64,000 bases of DNA from Chelatococcus sp. YT9 (GCF_018398315.1 NZ_JAHBRW010000001.1:1-64000); one strand, 5' to 3'; shown: positions 44,651-54,202, counted from the first letter of the stretch. The notes: generated from the letters alone by a model not told the origin. A program made the numbers and translations.

Positions 44651-45762
44651 CCATGCCGGGACCCGTCGATACCTTCGTCTGGTTTTGGGGCCGGCGCGGC
44701 GGGGGCCCCGTCTTCGCCCTCAAATTCGCGCGATGGCTCGCCGAGGCGCGCCCTGACGAAAAGCTCCTGTTGTCTTTCTCGGAAACCAGCGAGGAGTTGG
44801 AGGCGGCGCGCGCCAGTGGCCTGCCGCTCGTCGTCGAGCCGGACCCACGCGTCGCCGGCTCGTACCCCGCCAAGGCCCAAGCGGTGTTGGCCATGACAGC
44901 GCGCTTTCGCCGCGACATGAAGCGGCTGAAGCCGCGCCGCGTCGTCATCCCGATGAACTTCGCCTTCGCCTGGCCGCTGGTGCATCTCGTGCCACGGGGC
45001 ACCCGCGTGACCTATGTCGTCCATGACGATACCCCGCACCCCGGCGACTACGCCCGCCTCTGGCAGGAAAGCACCCAGAAGCGGCTAGTCGCCGGGGCCG
45101 ACCGCGTGCTCGCGCTGTCCGAGGCTGTCGGTGCTGACGTTCTCGCCAATCACCGGAGCGTCAAGGACAAGCTGCGGATTGTCCCGATAAACGCGTTCTA
45201 CGCCGATGCCCTGCGGCCTTCCTCGCCCCCGCGCGCAACGCCGGCTGACCATCCCCTGCAACTGCTCTTCGTCGGTCGGCTGATCGCCTACAAGGGCCTC
45301 AGCCTGCTGCGCGCGGCGCTGGAACCCCTCAAGGCGCGCGACGACTGGCGGCTGACGATTGCCGGCAGCGGCCCCGACAAGTCCTACGCGGACGAGGCCT
45401 TCAAAAGTTTGCCTCAGGTCACTCTGCGCACGGAATGGCTTTCACAACCTGACTTGCAAGGGTTGATCGCGGCCGCGGACGTCCTGGTTTGCCCCTATGT
45501 GGAAGCGAGCCAGTCCGCCATCATACCGGAGGGGCTTGCGCTGGGGACCCCTTCCATCGTGACGCCGGTTGGCGCCCTCCCGGAACAGGTCGGTTTCGGA
45601 GAAGCGGGTGAGGTTGCGGCGCACGCTACCGCCGAAGCTCTGTCCGCGGCCATCGGCCGTCTCATAGATGACCGCGAGCATGTGGCTGCCCTGCAGGCCA
45701 AGGCGCCTGACTTCATGTGGGCGAGCCGGGCAAAGGCCGATCTCGGCGGCGCGCTCGGCTAG
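44647..45762 (+). CDS. Glycosyltransferase family 4 (GT4)
   Basis: A 371-residue GT-B protein. The start DTFVWFWGRRGGGPVFALKF has the Gly-rich acceptor loop; the donor domain has LQLLFVGRLIAYKGLSLLRA, WRLTIAGSGPDKSYADEAFK, DLQGLIAAADVLVCPYVEAS and IIPEGLALGTPSIVTPVGAL (EX7E in the form E-A-S-Q-S-A-I-I-P-E, one residue longer). It is translationally coupled to the preceding glycosyltransferase by a 4-bp overlap. The donor sugar is unknown; the 6-deoxyhexose from gmd next door is a reasonable guess. Last gene of the polysaccharide cluster. Confidence 0.88.
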   Translation: MTMPGPVDTFVWFWGRRGGGPVFALKFARWLAEARPDEKLLLSFSETSEELEAARASGLPLVVEPDPRVAGSYPAKAQAVLAMTARFRRDMKRLKPRRVVIPMNFAFAWPLVHLVPRGTRVTYVVHDDTPHPGDYARLWQESTQKRLVAGADRVLALSEAVGADVLANHRSVKDKLRIVPINAFYADALRPSSPPRATPADHPLQLLFVGRLIAYKGLSLLRAALEPLKARDDWRLTIAGSGPDKSYADEAFKSLPQVTLRTEWLSQPDLQGLIAAADVLVCPYVEASQSAIIPEGLALGTPSIVTPVGALPEQVGFGEAGEVAAHATAEALSAAIGRLIDDREHVAALQAKAPDFMWASRAKADLGGALG

Positions 45763-45871
45763 TTCCTGTGGACAGATGCGAGGCGAAGCCCTGAGCCGCC
45801 ATCCAGACGTGGTAGCGTAGAAACTTCACGATCCTTTTAACGGCATGGTTACCGAAGTGTAAGTCCTGGAT

Positions 45872-45897
45872 GGAACCGGGAGCGCTGCGGGGCCGTT
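45872..45897 (+). promoter_or_regulatory. Second EcfG-type general stress promoter
   Basis: GGAAC at 45872-45876 and CGTT at 45894-45897 with a 17-bp spacer, matching the sigma-EcfG consensus. The next gene start on this strand, a DUF4864 protein, is about 90 bp downstream, so this gene may belong to the general stress regulon. Confidence 0.65.
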
Positions 45898-45987
45898 GTT
45901 GTCGTGTCCCGATTGTTAACGATCCTCACGAAAATCCGGCCGTGGGGATCGAGCCGGCCGGTGAATACGACGAAAGGATCGCTTGGT

Positions 45988-46401
45988 ATGCGTGCCCTGC
46001 TATTGGCTTCGATGATTGCTCTTGGCGTCTCGCCAGCCGTGGCCTTGGATCGCACGGAGGTCACGGCCGTTCGACTCACGATTTCTCAACAGATGGATGC
46101 CTTGAAGAAGGAAGATGCGACAGCGGCCTTTGCGATCGTATCGCCAAAGCTCAAGGCCCGCTTTACGGACAGCAACAGCTTCATGACCATGGTCCGGGAA
46201 CAGTTTCCCGTCATCATCAATCCGCAGATCGTATCATTCGACGATATCCAGCAGACCTCCTACGGCCTCACCCAACTTCTGCGGCTGGTGGACGCGCGCG
46301 GTGAACCATGGCTCGCCTTCTTTGTCATGGAACGCGACAAGAAAGGTCGCTGGGGCGTCGCGAATGTAGTGACCGTTCGCCTGCCCTCCTATGAGGCCTG
46401 A
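45988..46401 (+). CDS. DUF4864 domain exported protein
   Basis: A 137-residue protein. A Sec signal peptide ([19 protein letters not shown]) precedes the DUF4864 fold: [60 protein letters not shown] and a final [16 protein letters not shown]. The fold is NTF2-like; function unknown. The ATG at 45988 follows AAGGA at 9 bp. Its 3' end overlaps the 3' end of tgt on the other strand by 13 bp. An EcfG-type promoter sits about 90 bp upstream, which would make it a stress-controlled envelope protein. Confidence 0.88.
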   Translation: MRALLLASMIALGVSPAVALDRTEVTAVRLTISQQMDALKKEDATAAFAIVSPKLKARFTDSNSFMTMVREQFPVIINPQIVSFDDIQQTSYGLTQLLRLVDARGEPWLAFFVMERDKKGRWGVANVVTVRLPSYEA

Positions 46402-47540
46402 TCGGCGTCATCATCCTGACTGCCTGCGCCCATCGCCCAATCCGCGCGGATGGCTGCGGCGACGTCGGCGAGCGTGTTGTCGAGAATAGCCTTCCGCAAG
46501 CTCGCCATAAGGTCCTGATAATAGGCGAGATTGGCCCATGTCAGGAGCATCATGCCCAGGATCTCGCCCGATTTGACGAGATGATGGAGATAGGCGCGGC
46601 TATAGCTGTTGGCCGCCGGGCAGCTCGATGTGGGATCGAGTGGTGCGGGATCATCTGCATGTCGCGCATTCTTCAGGTTGACCTTGCCGAAACGCGTATA
46701 GGCGAGACCATGGCGTCCCGCGCGGGTCGGCATCACGCAATCGAACATGTCGATGCCACGCGTCACGGCCGCTACGAGGTCATCCGGCGTGCCGACGCCC
46801 ATGAGGTAGCGAGGCTTCGTGGTGGGGAGATAGGGAATGACCGTCTCGATCATGGCGAGCATAGTGGCCTGTGGCTCGCCGACCGCCAGCCCGCCGATGG
46901 CATAACCCTTGAAATCCATGTCGACCAGAGCGCGCGTGCTCTCTATGCGTAGCGCCCTGTCCTCGCCGCCCTGCACGATGCCGAACAGCGCCTTGCCGGG
47001 CTGATCGCCGAAGGCGCGCTGACAACGCTCCGCCCAGCGCAGGCTGAGACGCATGGCGCGTTCGGTCTCCTGAGGGGAGGCCGGCAGCTTCACGCACTCG
47101 TCGAGCTGCATCTGGATGTCCGAACCGAGAAGCCCCTGGATTTCGATCGATCGCTCAGGCGTCAGAAGGTGGGTAGCACCATCCACATGCGACTGGAAGG
47201 TCACGCCGTTCTCGTCGATCTTGCGCAGTTTGGCGAGCGACATGACCTGGAACCCGCCTGAATCCGTGAGGATTGGATAGGGCCAGTTCATGAACTTGTG
47301 GAGGCCGCCGAGCTCCGCGACGCGCTCCGCGCCGGGCCGGAGCATCAGATGGTAGGTGTTGCCGAGCACCACATCGGCACCCAGTGCCTTGACCTGCTCG
47401 GGATACATCGCCTTGACGGTCGCAGCCGTGCCTACGGGCATGAAGGCGGGCGTGCGGATGACGCCACGCGGCATGCGGATCTCACCCGTGCGGGCGGTTC
47501 CATCAGCCCCGGTCACGGAGAAGGTGAAGCTGTCGCTCAT
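46389..47540 (-). CDS. tgt: Queuine tRNA-ribosyltransferase (tRNA-guanine transglycosylase)
   Basis: A 383-residue enzyme that replaces the wobble guanine of GUN-anticodon tRNAs with preQ1. It has [33 protein letters not shown] with the catalytic Asp, [40 protein letters not shown] and the nucleophile Asp in [16 protein letters not shown]. The C-terminal zinc site is altered: the usual CxCxxCxxH reads [16 protein letters not shown] with one Cys (CPAANS), so the cysteines of a typical Tgt are mostly missing. Start overlaps the queA stop by 4 bp. It acts in queuosine synthesis after QueA's substrate is set. Confidence 0.95.
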   Translation of the reverse strand: MSDSFTFSVTGADGTARTGEIRMPRGVIRTPAFMPVGTAATVKAMYPEQVKALGADVVLGNTYHLMLRPGAERVAELGGLHKFMNWPYPILTDSGGFQVMSLAKLRKIDENGVTFQSHVDGATHLLTPERSIEIQGLLGSDIQMQLDECVKLPASPQETERAMRLSLRWAERCQRAFGDQPGKALFGIVQGGEDRALRIESTRALVDMDFKGYAIGGLAVGEPQATMLAMIETVIPYLPTTKPRYLMGVGTPDDLVAAVTRGIDMFDCVMPTRAGRHGLAYTRFGKVNLKNARHADDPAPLDPTSSCPAANSYSRAYLHHLVKSGEILGMMLLTWANLAYYQDLMASLRKAILDNTLADVAAAIRADWAMGAGSQDDDADQAS

Positions 47541-48640
47541 CGGGAGGTCTCCGGATCGGGAATGTACTGTCGAAACAACAGGCTCCCATCGCCATAGGAG
47601 TAGAAACGATAGCCATCGGCGATCGCATGGGCATAAGCCTGCTGCATGCGCTCAAGCCCCGCGAATGCCGAGACGAGCATGAACAGCGTGGAGCGTGGCA
47701 GATGGAAATTCGTCATCAGCACATCGACCGCCCGGAAACGGTAGCCCGGCGTGATGAAAATGTCGGTATCGCCGGCCCAGGGCAGCACCTCTCCGTCCGG
47801 AGTGGTCGCGCTTTCCAGCAAGCGTAGAGAGGTCGTGCCCACAGCGACGATACGGCCGCCGCGTTGACGTGTCTCATTCAAGGCAGCCGCCGTCTCGGCC
47901 CTCACCGAACCCCATTCGGCATGCATACGATGTTCGGCCGTATCATCGGCCTTCACCGGCAGGAACGTGCCCGCCCCCACGTGCAACGTCACGAATTGCC
48001 GGTCGATGCCGCGTGCCGCCAGCCGCGCGAAGAGCTCATCGGTGAAATGCAATCCCGCCGTCGGCGCAGCGACCGCGCCTTCCTCGGCCGCATAGACTGT
48101 CTGATAATCCACGCGATCCTCGGCATCGTCGGGACGCTTCGAGGCGATATAGGGCGGCAGCGGAATATGGCCGAGGCTGGCGATGTTCTCGTCGAGAATA
48201 GGCCCGCCCAGAGCGAACTTCAGCACGACCTCGCCGCCCTCGCTCTTCTCGCTCACGGTGGCGTCGAGCCCGGCCAGGAGGCAAGCACCCTCCGTTTCCT
48301 CGCCAAAGCGGACGACATCCCCGATGGCCAGGCGTTTAGCCGGACGCACGAAGGCGCGCCAGCGATCACTCGCTTCGCGCTTGTGCAGCATCGCCTCGAT
48401 ACGGGCCGACGCGTCTCCCCTTCGCCGTATACCCACGAGTCGGGCTGGAATGACGCGCGTATTGTTGAGGACGAGCGTATCGCCCGGCGCGAGCAGATCC
48501 GGCAGATCCCGGACGACGCGATCCGCGAGGGCGGCACCCGGGCCACCGACGACGAGAAGCCGCGCGGCGTCGCGCGGCCTCACGGGCCGGGTGGCAATGC
48601 GGTCCTCCGGCAATTCAAAATCGAACAGATCGACGCGCAT
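47537..48640 (-). CDS. queA: S-adenosylmethionine:tRNA ribosyltransferase-isomerase
   Basis: A 367-residue enzyme that transfers the ribosyl group of SAM to preQ1 in tRNA, forming epoxyqueuosine. It starts [20 protein letters not shown] and has [68 protein letters not shown] and [20 protein letters not shown], covering all family landmarks. Length is normal. Together with tgt (4-bp overlap) it gives two steps of queuosine formation; preQ1 synthesis and QueG are elsewhere. It lies 21 bp after the cytosolic cyclophilin gene, so all five genes from coaD on probably form one transcript. Confidence 0.97.
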   Translation of the reverse strand: MRVDLFDFELPEDRIATRPVRPRDAARLLVVGGPGAALADRVVRDLPDLLAPGDTLVLNNTRVIPARLVGIRRRGDASARIEAMLHKREASDRWRAFVRPAKRLAIGDVVRFGEETEGACLLAGLDATVSEKSEGGEVVLKFALGGPILDENIASLGHIPLPPYIASKRPDDAEDRVDYQTVYAAEEGAVAAPTAGLHFTDELFARLAARGIDRQFVTLHVGAGTFLPVKADDTAEHRMHAEWGSVRAETAAALNETRQRGGRIVAVGTTSLRLLESATTPDGEVLPWAGDTDIFITPGYRFRAVDVLMTNFHLPRSTLFMLVSAFAGLERMQQAYAHAIADGYRFYSYGDGSLLFRQYIPDPETSR

Positions 48641-48661
48641 CGCCGGGTTCCGAAGACTCGT

Positions 48662-49123
48662 TCAGGCGCCGACGCGTGCTGTGACGATGCTGTCGGGATC
48701 GCGCACAGGCTCTCCCCGCTTCAGCTTGTCGACGTTCTCCATACCCTCGATGACGCGGCCCCAGACCGTGTATTGCTTATCGAGGAAGCGGGCATCCGAG
48801 AAGCAGATGAAGAACTGCGAATTGGCCGAGTTCGGGTTCTGCGTGCGGGCCATCGAGCAGATGCCGCGCACATGCGGCTCGGCGTTGAACTCCTGCTTCA
48901 GGTCGGGCAGGTCCGAACCGCCGGTCCCGGTCCCGTGCGGGCAGCCGACCTGCGCCATGAAGCCGTCGATCACACGGTGGAAGACGATGCCGTCGTAGAA
49001 GCCGGACGAGGCCAGCTCCTTGATGCGGGCCACATGATTGGGCGCGAGCTCCGGCAGGAACTCGATGACGACCTTGCCCTTGGTCGTATCGAGGATAAGC
49101 GTGTTCTCAGGAGACGGTGCCAT
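48662..49123 (-). CDS. Cytosolic cyclophilin-type peptidyl-prolyl isomerase
   Basis: A 153-residue cyclophilin without signal peptide. GKVVIEFLPELAPNHVARIK, ELASSGFYDGIVFHRVIDGF, MAQVGCPHGTGTGGSDLPDL (with a short extra loop), ICSMARTQNPNSANSQFFIC and VWGRVIEGMENVDKLKRGEP contain the catalytic Arg (FHRVI) and the QFFI substrate groove. It speeds cis-trans isomerisation of proline peptide bonds. It lies directly downstream of a close, exported copy and upstream of queA; the pair is common in Hyphomicrobiales. Confidence 0.95.
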   Translation of the reverse strand: MAPSPENTLILDTTKGKVVIEFLPELAPNHVARIKELASSGFYDGIVFHRVIDGFMAQVGCPHGTGTGGSDLPDLKQEFNAEPHVRGICSMARTQNPNSANSQFFICFSDARFLDKQYTVWGRVIEGMENVDKLKRGEPVRDPDSIVTARVGA

Positions 49124-49314
49124 GGAGCGTTCCTTCTTGGGTCGGGATTTCTACCGATGCGGCTGCACGATTGCGACCAGCGGTCGCCGGTTCACAGCAG
49201 CCACGCTGATCAAAGTGGACGATATAGGCACGATTGCCGCCGAGGGACAGGGCCGAATGTGATCATCCCCATCTCGCGCTGGGCGGCGATATGGCGCTGA
49301 GGCGCGCCTCACGC

Positions 49315-49908
49315 CTACTTCGCGCCTGTGGCCATCTGCATCTTGACGATCTTGTCAGGGTTGGTGACCGCGCCGTTGTCGGCCTTTGATCCCTTCTTGA
49401 TCTTGTCGACGACATCCATGCCGGACACCACCTCGCCAACGACCGTGTACTGCCCATTGAGGAAGTCGGCATCGGCAAAAGTGATGAAGAACTGAGAATT
49501 AGCGGAGTTCGGGTTCTGCGACCGCGCCATGCCGACCGTGCCACGCTTGAAAGGCGTCTTCGTGAATTCCGCCGGTATGTTCGGGAGATCGGAGCCGCCC
49601 ATGCCGGTGCCGGTCGGATCACCCGTCTGCGCCATGAAGCCGTCGATGACGCGGTGGAACACGATGCCGTCATAGAAGCCGCGCTTCGTCAACGCCTCGA
49701 TCTGCGCGACATGCTTGGGCGCAAGGTCCGGACGGAGCTGGATGACGACGCGTCCATCCTTGGTGTCAAGGAAGACCTGATGCGGCTTGGCCGTCTGGGC
49801 CGTTGCCGGCAGCACGGAGAGGGCCAGCGCGCAGGCCGCGGCGCCGGCGATAGCGCGCAGCCGGGCGCGGTAAGAGAAAGACGCAACCGCATTCGTCGAA
49901 CGCTTCAT
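49315..49908 (-). CDS. Periplasmic cyclophilin-type peptidyl-prolyl isomerase
   Basis: A 197-residue exported cyclophilin. The signal peptide (about 1-38: AIAGAAACALALSVLPATAQ) is followed by VFLDTKDGRVVIQLRPDLAP, GFYDGIVFHRVIDGFMAQTG, DPTGTGMGGSDLPNIPAEFT, VGMARSQNPNSANSQFFITF and VVGEVVSGMDVVDKIKKGSK. Compared with its cytosolic neighbour it is about half identical and clearly a duplicate given a signal peptide. GGAG 8 bp before the ATG at 49908 fixes the start. It acts in envelope protein folding. Confidence 0.95.
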   Translation of the reverse strand: MKRSTNAVASFSYRARLRAIAGAAACALALSVLPATAQTAKPHQVFLDTKDGRVVIQLRPDLAPKHVAQIEALTKRGFYDGIVFHRVIDGFMAQTGDPTGTGMGGSDLPNIPAEFTKTPFKRGTVGMARSQNPNSANSQFFITFADADFLNGQYTVVGEVVSGMDVVDKIKKGSKADNGAVTNPDKIVKMQMATGAK

Positions 49909-49945
49909 GAGATAATCTCCAAGAGAACGGTGAGAACGCCGACCT

Positions 49946-50464
49946 CTAACCGCCGGCGAATTTGGCCTTGAGCCGCTCCACGACGGGAGCCGGCACGAAG
50001 GACGAGACGTCACCCTTCATGGCAGCGATCTGACGCACCAAGGTGGCGGTGATAGGGCGGACGTCCGGGGACGCCGGCAGGAAAACCGTGCCGACGTCGG
50101 GCGCCATGGCATCGTTCATGCCCGCCATCTGCATTTCATAATTCAGGTCCGTACCGTCGCGGAGGCCGCGCACCATGATCGAGGCGCCCACGCGGCGTGC
50201 GGCGGCGACAGCAAGATCATCGAAGGTGACGATCTCGATCGCGCAGCTCGCAGCCTTACCCACCGGGCCGCACACGTCCTTCAGCATCTCGGCGCGCTCG
50301 TCAGCCGAGAACAGCGGCGTCTTGCCGGGGTGGATGCCGATGGCGATCACCAGCCGGTCCACGAAACGGCAGGCTTGACGCACGACGTCGAGATGACCGT
50401 TGGTCACCGGATCGAACGACCCGGTATAGAGAGCGGCGGAGCGCGGCATGGTCCTCGTCGTCAT
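49946..50464 (-). CDS. coaD: Phosphopantetheine adenylyltransferase
   Basis: A 172-residue enzyme of coenzyme A synthesis (4'-phosphopantetheine + ATP to dephospho-CoA). The nucleotidyltransferase motif [18 protein letters not shown] has the T/HxGH residues; [20 protein letters not shown] and [19 protein letters not shown] (ISSS-TxxR-like) complete the site. The ATG at 50464 or the one at 50449 could start it; AAGG and GAGG precede them respectively. It heads the coaD, cyclophilin, cyclophilin, queA, tgt run. Confidence 0.96.
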   Translation of the reverse strand: MTTRTMPRSAALYTGSFDPVTNGHLDVVRQACRFVDRLVIAIGIHPGKTPLFSADERAEMLKDVCGPVGKAASCAIEIVTFDDLAVAAARRVGASIMVRGLRDGTDLNYEMQMAGMNDAMAPDVGTVFLPASPDVRPITATLVRQIAAMKGDVSSFVPAPVVERLKAKFAGG

Positions 50465-50704
50465 TCAGGCTGACCTTGGGCCAAAAGGCTTACAAGGGCA
50501 GCCGGAGGACTGCAAGCGCGGAGGCTTCCTCAGGATTTCAGACGCGGTATCGCGCGTGCCGCCATCTCGCTATGATGGCCTCGTCGACCAGATCGCGTGA
50601 GATTACCGGATGTCCCGATTGTCTGAAGAATCCGCGACGGACATGCCATCAACCGCGAGACCCTGCCAGCGTTTGGGCTGGCTGCGCCAAGCCAGGGAAA
50701 TGCT

Positions 50705-51673
50705 GTGATGGAGGCCAACAACCAAACAGGAAATGGCGTGAAAAGAAACAACAGCGATAAGGAAGCCCCGAGGGTGCTCCCGGCTATCGACTTCGCGTTC
50801 CTTAAGGACATGCTCCTCCCCTATCGCATTACGGATGGCGATACGTTCAGAATGAAGGATCATGATCCGGGCGATACTGGCGGCCTTGATCTGGAGAAGG
50901 ATCACGCCCGCGATCTTCTCGACAAAGGCGTCGCGGCGCTGAGCGCGATCCAGGAGCGTCTCTTCGCCGACAACCACTGGTCAGTCCTGCTCGTTTTCCA
51001 GGCGATGGACGCAGCCGGCAAGGACGGCACCATCAAACATGTGATGTCGGGCATCAACCCGCAGGGATGCCAGGTGCATGCTTTCAAGGCTCCCTCGTCC
51101 GAGGAACTGGACCACGATTTCCTATGGCGTACGCATCAGCGGCTGCCGGAGCGCGGCCGCATCGGCATTTTCAACCGCTCGTATTACGAGGAGGTGCTCG
51201 TCGTCAGGGTCCACCAGGAAATGCTCGACAAGCAAAACCTGCCCCCGCAACTCGTCACCAAATCGATCTGGGACGACCGGCTGAAGGATATCCGTCACCA
51301 CGAGCGCTATCTTGCTCGCAATGGCATGCTCATCCTGAAATTCTTTCTCAATGTCTCCGAGAAGGAGCAGAAAAAGCGCCTCCTTCAACGCATCGACGAT
51401 CCCTCCAAGAACTGGAAGTTTGAGAGCAAGGATGTCGACGAGCGGACCTACTGGAAGGCCTATATGCACGCCTATGAGGAAGCAATCCGGGCGACCGCCA
51501 CCAACTTCGCGCCCTGGTATGTCATCCCCGCTGACAACAAGTGGTTCACCCGGCTCGCCGTGATGGCCGCCGTGGTCACCGAACTCTCCAAGCTCGGCAT
51601 CGACTTCCCGAAAATTGACGAGGCCGACCGCCACAAGCTGCTCGGTTTCCGCGAGCGGCTTGAAGCCGATTGA
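50705..51673 (+). CDS. ppk2: Polyphosphate kinase 2 family protein
   Basis: A 322-residue cytosolic enzyme that moves phosphate between polyphosphate and nucleotides. The Walker A-like motif is FQAMDAAGKDGTIKHVMSGI (about 100-119), and the Walker B region is GRIGIFNRSYYEEVLVVRVH. The lid has KSIWDDRLKDIRHHERYLAR and FFLNVSEKEQKKRLLQRIDD; RTYWKAYMHAYEEAIRATAT and PWYVIPADNKWFTRLAVMAA follow. A single PPK2 domain of this size fits class I or III (nucleoside mono- or diphosphate phosphorylation by polyP). GTG at 50705 has AGGGA 6 bp upstream; ATG at 50708 is the alternative. Monocistronic and convergent with the YjbR gene. Confidence 0.94.
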   Translation: MMEANNQTGNGVKRNNSDKEAPRVLPAIDFAFLKDMLLPYRITDGDTFRMKDHDPGDTGGLDLEKDHARDLLDKGVAALSAIQERLFADNHWSVLLVFQAMDAAGKDGTIKHVMSGINPQGCQVHAFKAPSSEELDHDFLWRTHQRLPERGRIGIFNRSYYEEVLVVRVHQEMLDKQNLPPQLVTKSIWDDRLKDIRHHERYLARNGMLILKFFLNVSEKEQKKRLLQRIDDPSKNWKFESKDVDERTYWKAYMHAYEEAIRATATNFAPWYVIPADNKWFTRLAVMAAVVTELSKLGIDFPKIDEADRHKLLGFRERLEAD

Positions 51674-51745
51674 ATCGCGGACGGTCACCGACCGTAGCCG
51701 TGGAAGCCAGCACCCGATATCGCGGCGCCGACTGGGTGCTCCCGC

Positions 51746-52075
51746 CTATCGGCGTCGGGGCTTGGGCGCGGCAAGCCTATAGGCGGCCTGCAGCGCCGAA
51801 ATCAAGGTTGCCTCATCCACTGTGCGCAGGTCGCACCGCGTGATCCCCATTCGCCCCCAACCGCCCGGCACGGGGGTGAACACGCCGGGCTCCTGTTCGC
51901 AGTAGAAATCACGAAGATCCGGATCGAACATCAGGTTGAGATCGTTCGCGCTGGCGCTCAATGTCGCGAAGGTCTTGCGCGGGGTGCGAAAGGCCGCCCG
52001 ATCCATATGCGGCGCCTCACGGGAAAGCGGGAAGCTCAGCGCCAGTTCCCGCACGCGTTCGGCCTCAACGGGCAT
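51746..52075 (-). CDS. MmcQ/YjbR family protein
   Basis: A 109-residue small protein. VRELALSFPLSREAPHMDRA, FRTPRKTFATLSASANDLNL, MFDPDLRDFYCEQEPGVFTP and WGRMGITRCDLRTVDEATLI are the YjbR (double-wing, CyaY-like) fold; E. coli YjbR was described as a possible DNA-binding protein, but its role is not settled. Length is normal. The C-terminus ends in a basic patch (APKPRRR). It is alone, with 72 bp to the convergent ppk2. Confidence 0.9.
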   Translation of the reverse strand: MPVEAERVRELALSFPLSREAPHMDRAAFRTPRKTFATLSASANDLNLMFDPDLRDFYCEQEPGVFTPVPGGWGRMGITRCDLRTVDEATLISALQAAYRLAAPKPRRR

Positions 52076-52312
52076 CGCCTAACCTCCTGCCGTTGCGTGG
52101 TGATCCGGCCGCCAGAAATGCATCGGCCTCGCTCACGCCCGAAGGCGCTAGAGCGCTTTTCGCTCAATCAGAGACGGCAGATCCCCTCTCTCTTCCCGAC
52201 TTCTGCCAATGCTCCTGATCGAGAGGCTGGGCTTCATCGAGCGGGATAGCCGGGACAAGCCGGTCATGCCTATCGACTGTCAGCGCTTCCGCGCGATCGG
52301 CAACTGCCCAGA

Positions 52313-52732
52313 CTACCCTTTGAGTCCGCCCATGCGCAGAATATGCTCCCATTCCGCGTCCGTCACCGGCTGCACGGACAGGCGCGAGTTGTTGACCAAG
52401 ACCATGTCCTTGAGAGCCGGATCGGCCTTGATTACCTCCAGCGTCACGGCCTGCGGCAACGCCTCCACCGCTTTCACGTCAACCATTCCAAACCTGCCGG
52501 AAGCATCTGTGTGATCGGGATAATATTCCTTGATCACCTCGACGATGCCAACGATCTCCTTCCCCTCGTTCGAGTGATAGAAGAAGCCCCGGTCGCCAAT
52601 TTTCATCGCCATCAGGTTCAGCTTGGCGCCATGATTGCGGACGCCATTCCAATGGGTTCCCTTCTCGCCGGCTTCACATTGCTGCTGCCACGACCAGGTG
52701 GACGGTTCAGACTTGAAGAGCCAATGGGGCAT
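52313..52732 (-). CDS. EVE domain-containing protein
   Basis: A 139-residue PUA-like protein. MPHWLFKSEPSTWSWQQQCE (W-x-x-K-S-E-P), THWNGVRNHGAKLNLMAMKI (WxGVRN), GDRGFFYHSNEGKEIVGIVE and the end RLSVQPVTDAEWEHILRMGG cover the complete EVE/thymocyte-nuclear-protein-1 domain. EVE domains bind modified bases in DNA or RNA and often occur in defence islands, but this stand-alone form is a conserved chromosomal gene in alphaproteobacteria; no defence gene is near it. Same strand as the PLP dehydratase upstream with a 162-bp gap. Confidence 0.93.
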   Translation of the reverse strand: MPHWLFKSEPSTWSWQQQCEAGEKGTHWNGVRNHGAKLNLMAMKIGDRGFFYHSNEGKEIVGIVEVIKEYYPDHTDASGRFGMVDVKAVEALPQAVTLEVIKADPALKDMVLVNNSRLSVQPVTDAEWEHILRMGGLKG

Positions 52733-52894
52733 CGCGCGCTCAACTCCTGCAAATAGGGACCCTGAGCATCTCCGCCGCCATTATCGCGAAACGCCCTGAT
52801 CACTGTGATGCAATCCCGGGCGGCAAGCCGCCGCATAAGTCATCGAGAACTGCGCCAGCAGGGATATACGCTCTCGCCTGCTAATCAAGACCCA

Positions 52895-53863
52895 TCAGGC
52901 CGGTGTCAGCAAACGCGCGAAAGTGGCAAGATCGACATTGCCGCCACTGAGAACGATGCCGACCCGCTGCCCCTTGATCGGCACCACGCTGTTGAAGGCA
53001 GCTGCAGCGGCGAGGCAGCCTGTAGGCTCCACGACCATCTTCATGCGCTCGGCGAAGAAACGCATGGCATCGACGAGCGCTGCGTCGGCCACCGTTACGA
53101 CGTCATCCACAAGATCCTGGATGATCGAAAAGGTGATATTCCCGAGCGCCGTCGTCTGCGCACCGTCGGCCAATGTCTTCGGGACATCGATCGTGACGAT
53201 CCGCCCCTCGCGGAAAGAGCGCGCGCCGTCATCGCCGGCCGCAGGCTCGACGCCAATGACCTGGCACTGCGGAGACAGAGCCTTCGCGGCCAGCACTGAC
53301 CCCGATAGCAGCCCGCCGCCGCCGAGCGGCACGAGCAGGAGGTCCAGGTCGCCCACCTCCTCGATGAGTTCCTTGGTCGCCGTGCCCTGGCCGGCAATGA
53401 TCTCCGGATGATCGAAGGGAGGGATCAGGGCCAGGCCGCGCTCGCCTGCGATTCGTTGCCCGATCGCCGCGCGGTCCTCGCTATAGCGGTCATAGAAGAC
53501 TACTTCGCCACCGTAGCCGCGTGTTGCGGCGACTTTTATGGCCGGCGCATCCTCCGGCATGATGATGACGGTAGGCACGCGGAGAAGCTGCCCGGCCAAT
53601 GCCACCGCCTGGGCGTGGTTGCCAGAGGAGAACGCCACCACGCCGCGCGTCTTCTGGTCCTCATCGAGCGCCGCGAGGGCGTTATAGGCGCCCCGGAATT
53701 TAAAGGCGCCGACGCGCTGGAGATTTTCCGCCTTGAAGAACAGCGATCCTCCCACCCTCTCATCTGCCGTGCGCGAGCGCAGAACAGGCGTGCGATGCGC
53801 GATGTTCGCAATGCGCTCGGACGCGCGGGCAACATCATCATAGGTCGGAGCTGAGATCGACAT
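52895..53863 (-). CDS. Threonine/serine dehydratase (PLP fold type II)
   Basis: A 322-residue enzyme. The PLP lysine is Lys55 in VGAFKFRGAYNALAA. The Asn/Gly phosphate-binding region VVAFSSGNHAQAVALAGQ and the loop LLVPLGGGGLLSGSVLAAKA are intact; the C-terminus has VVEPTGCLAAAAAFNSVVP and GIVLSGGNVDLATF. The ACT-like regulatory domain of biosynthetic IlvA is absent, so this is the short type: catabolic threonine deaminase, serine dehydratase, 3-hydroxyaspartate dehydratase or serine racemase. I chose the ATG at 53863 (MSISAPTYDD) over an upstream start. Monocistronic; gyrA lies upstream on the same strand. Confidence 0.92.
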   Translation of the reverse strand: MSISAPTYDDVARASERIANIAHRTPVLRSRTADERVGGSLFFKAENLQRVGAFKFRGAYNALAALDEDQKTRGVVAFSSGNHAQAVALAGQLLRVPTVIIMPEDAPAIKVAATRGYGGEVVFYDRYSEDRAAIGQRIAGERGLALIPPFDHPEIIAGQGTATKELIEEVGDLDLLLVPLGGGGLLSGSVLAAKALSPQCQVIGVEPAAGDDGARSFREGRIVTIDVPKTLADGAQTTALGNITFSIIQDLVDDVVTVADAALVDAMRFFAERMKMVVEPTGCLAAAAAFNSVVPIKGQRVGIVLSGGNVDLATFARLLTPA

Positions 53864-54137
53864 GGGCGGCCCAAAGCAGTGGAACGGAAATTCGCGCCAT
53901 CCTGCCATAACGGCTTCAAGCTTCAATATGACAGCGGCGTTGCCCGAGCCGACGGGCCATGCCGCGGCCGCGCTAGAGCTGCGGACAGCGCCTTAGATCC
54001 ACATTGTGGCGGGAACCGACAACGACAACTATGGGTCACAAGACGCTCATTAAACACTGCAATGAATCGAATTAATATATTGATATTAGTGTATTTTTCA
54101 TCATCCGGCCTTCCATCGCGCTCTGCCGTGTTCCAGT
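53864..54137. other. Intergenic region between the dehydratase and the gyrA terminator
   Basis: It includes an AT-rich patch at about 54050-54110 that may be the promoter of the dehydratase gene or a curved-DNA element. No gene seen. Confidence 0.4.
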
Positions 54138-54164
54138 AAAAAGCCCCGGCAATCGCCGGGGCTT
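54138..54164 (-). terminator. Rho-independent terminator of gyrA
   Basis: A perfect 10-bp stem (54141-54150 with 54155-54164) with an AATC loop; on the minus strand it ends in TTTTT (A-run 54138-54142). It lies 38 bp beyond the gyrA stop codon. Confidence 0.92.
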
Positions 54165-54202
54165 CTCATGTTGCCGGAAGATCGAATATTCAGCGAGACT
54201 GC

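Noticed and set aside
52313-52732. EVE protein as part of a defence island
   Set aside because: No restriction, toxin or other defence gene lies nearby; stand-alone EVE proteins are common core genes.
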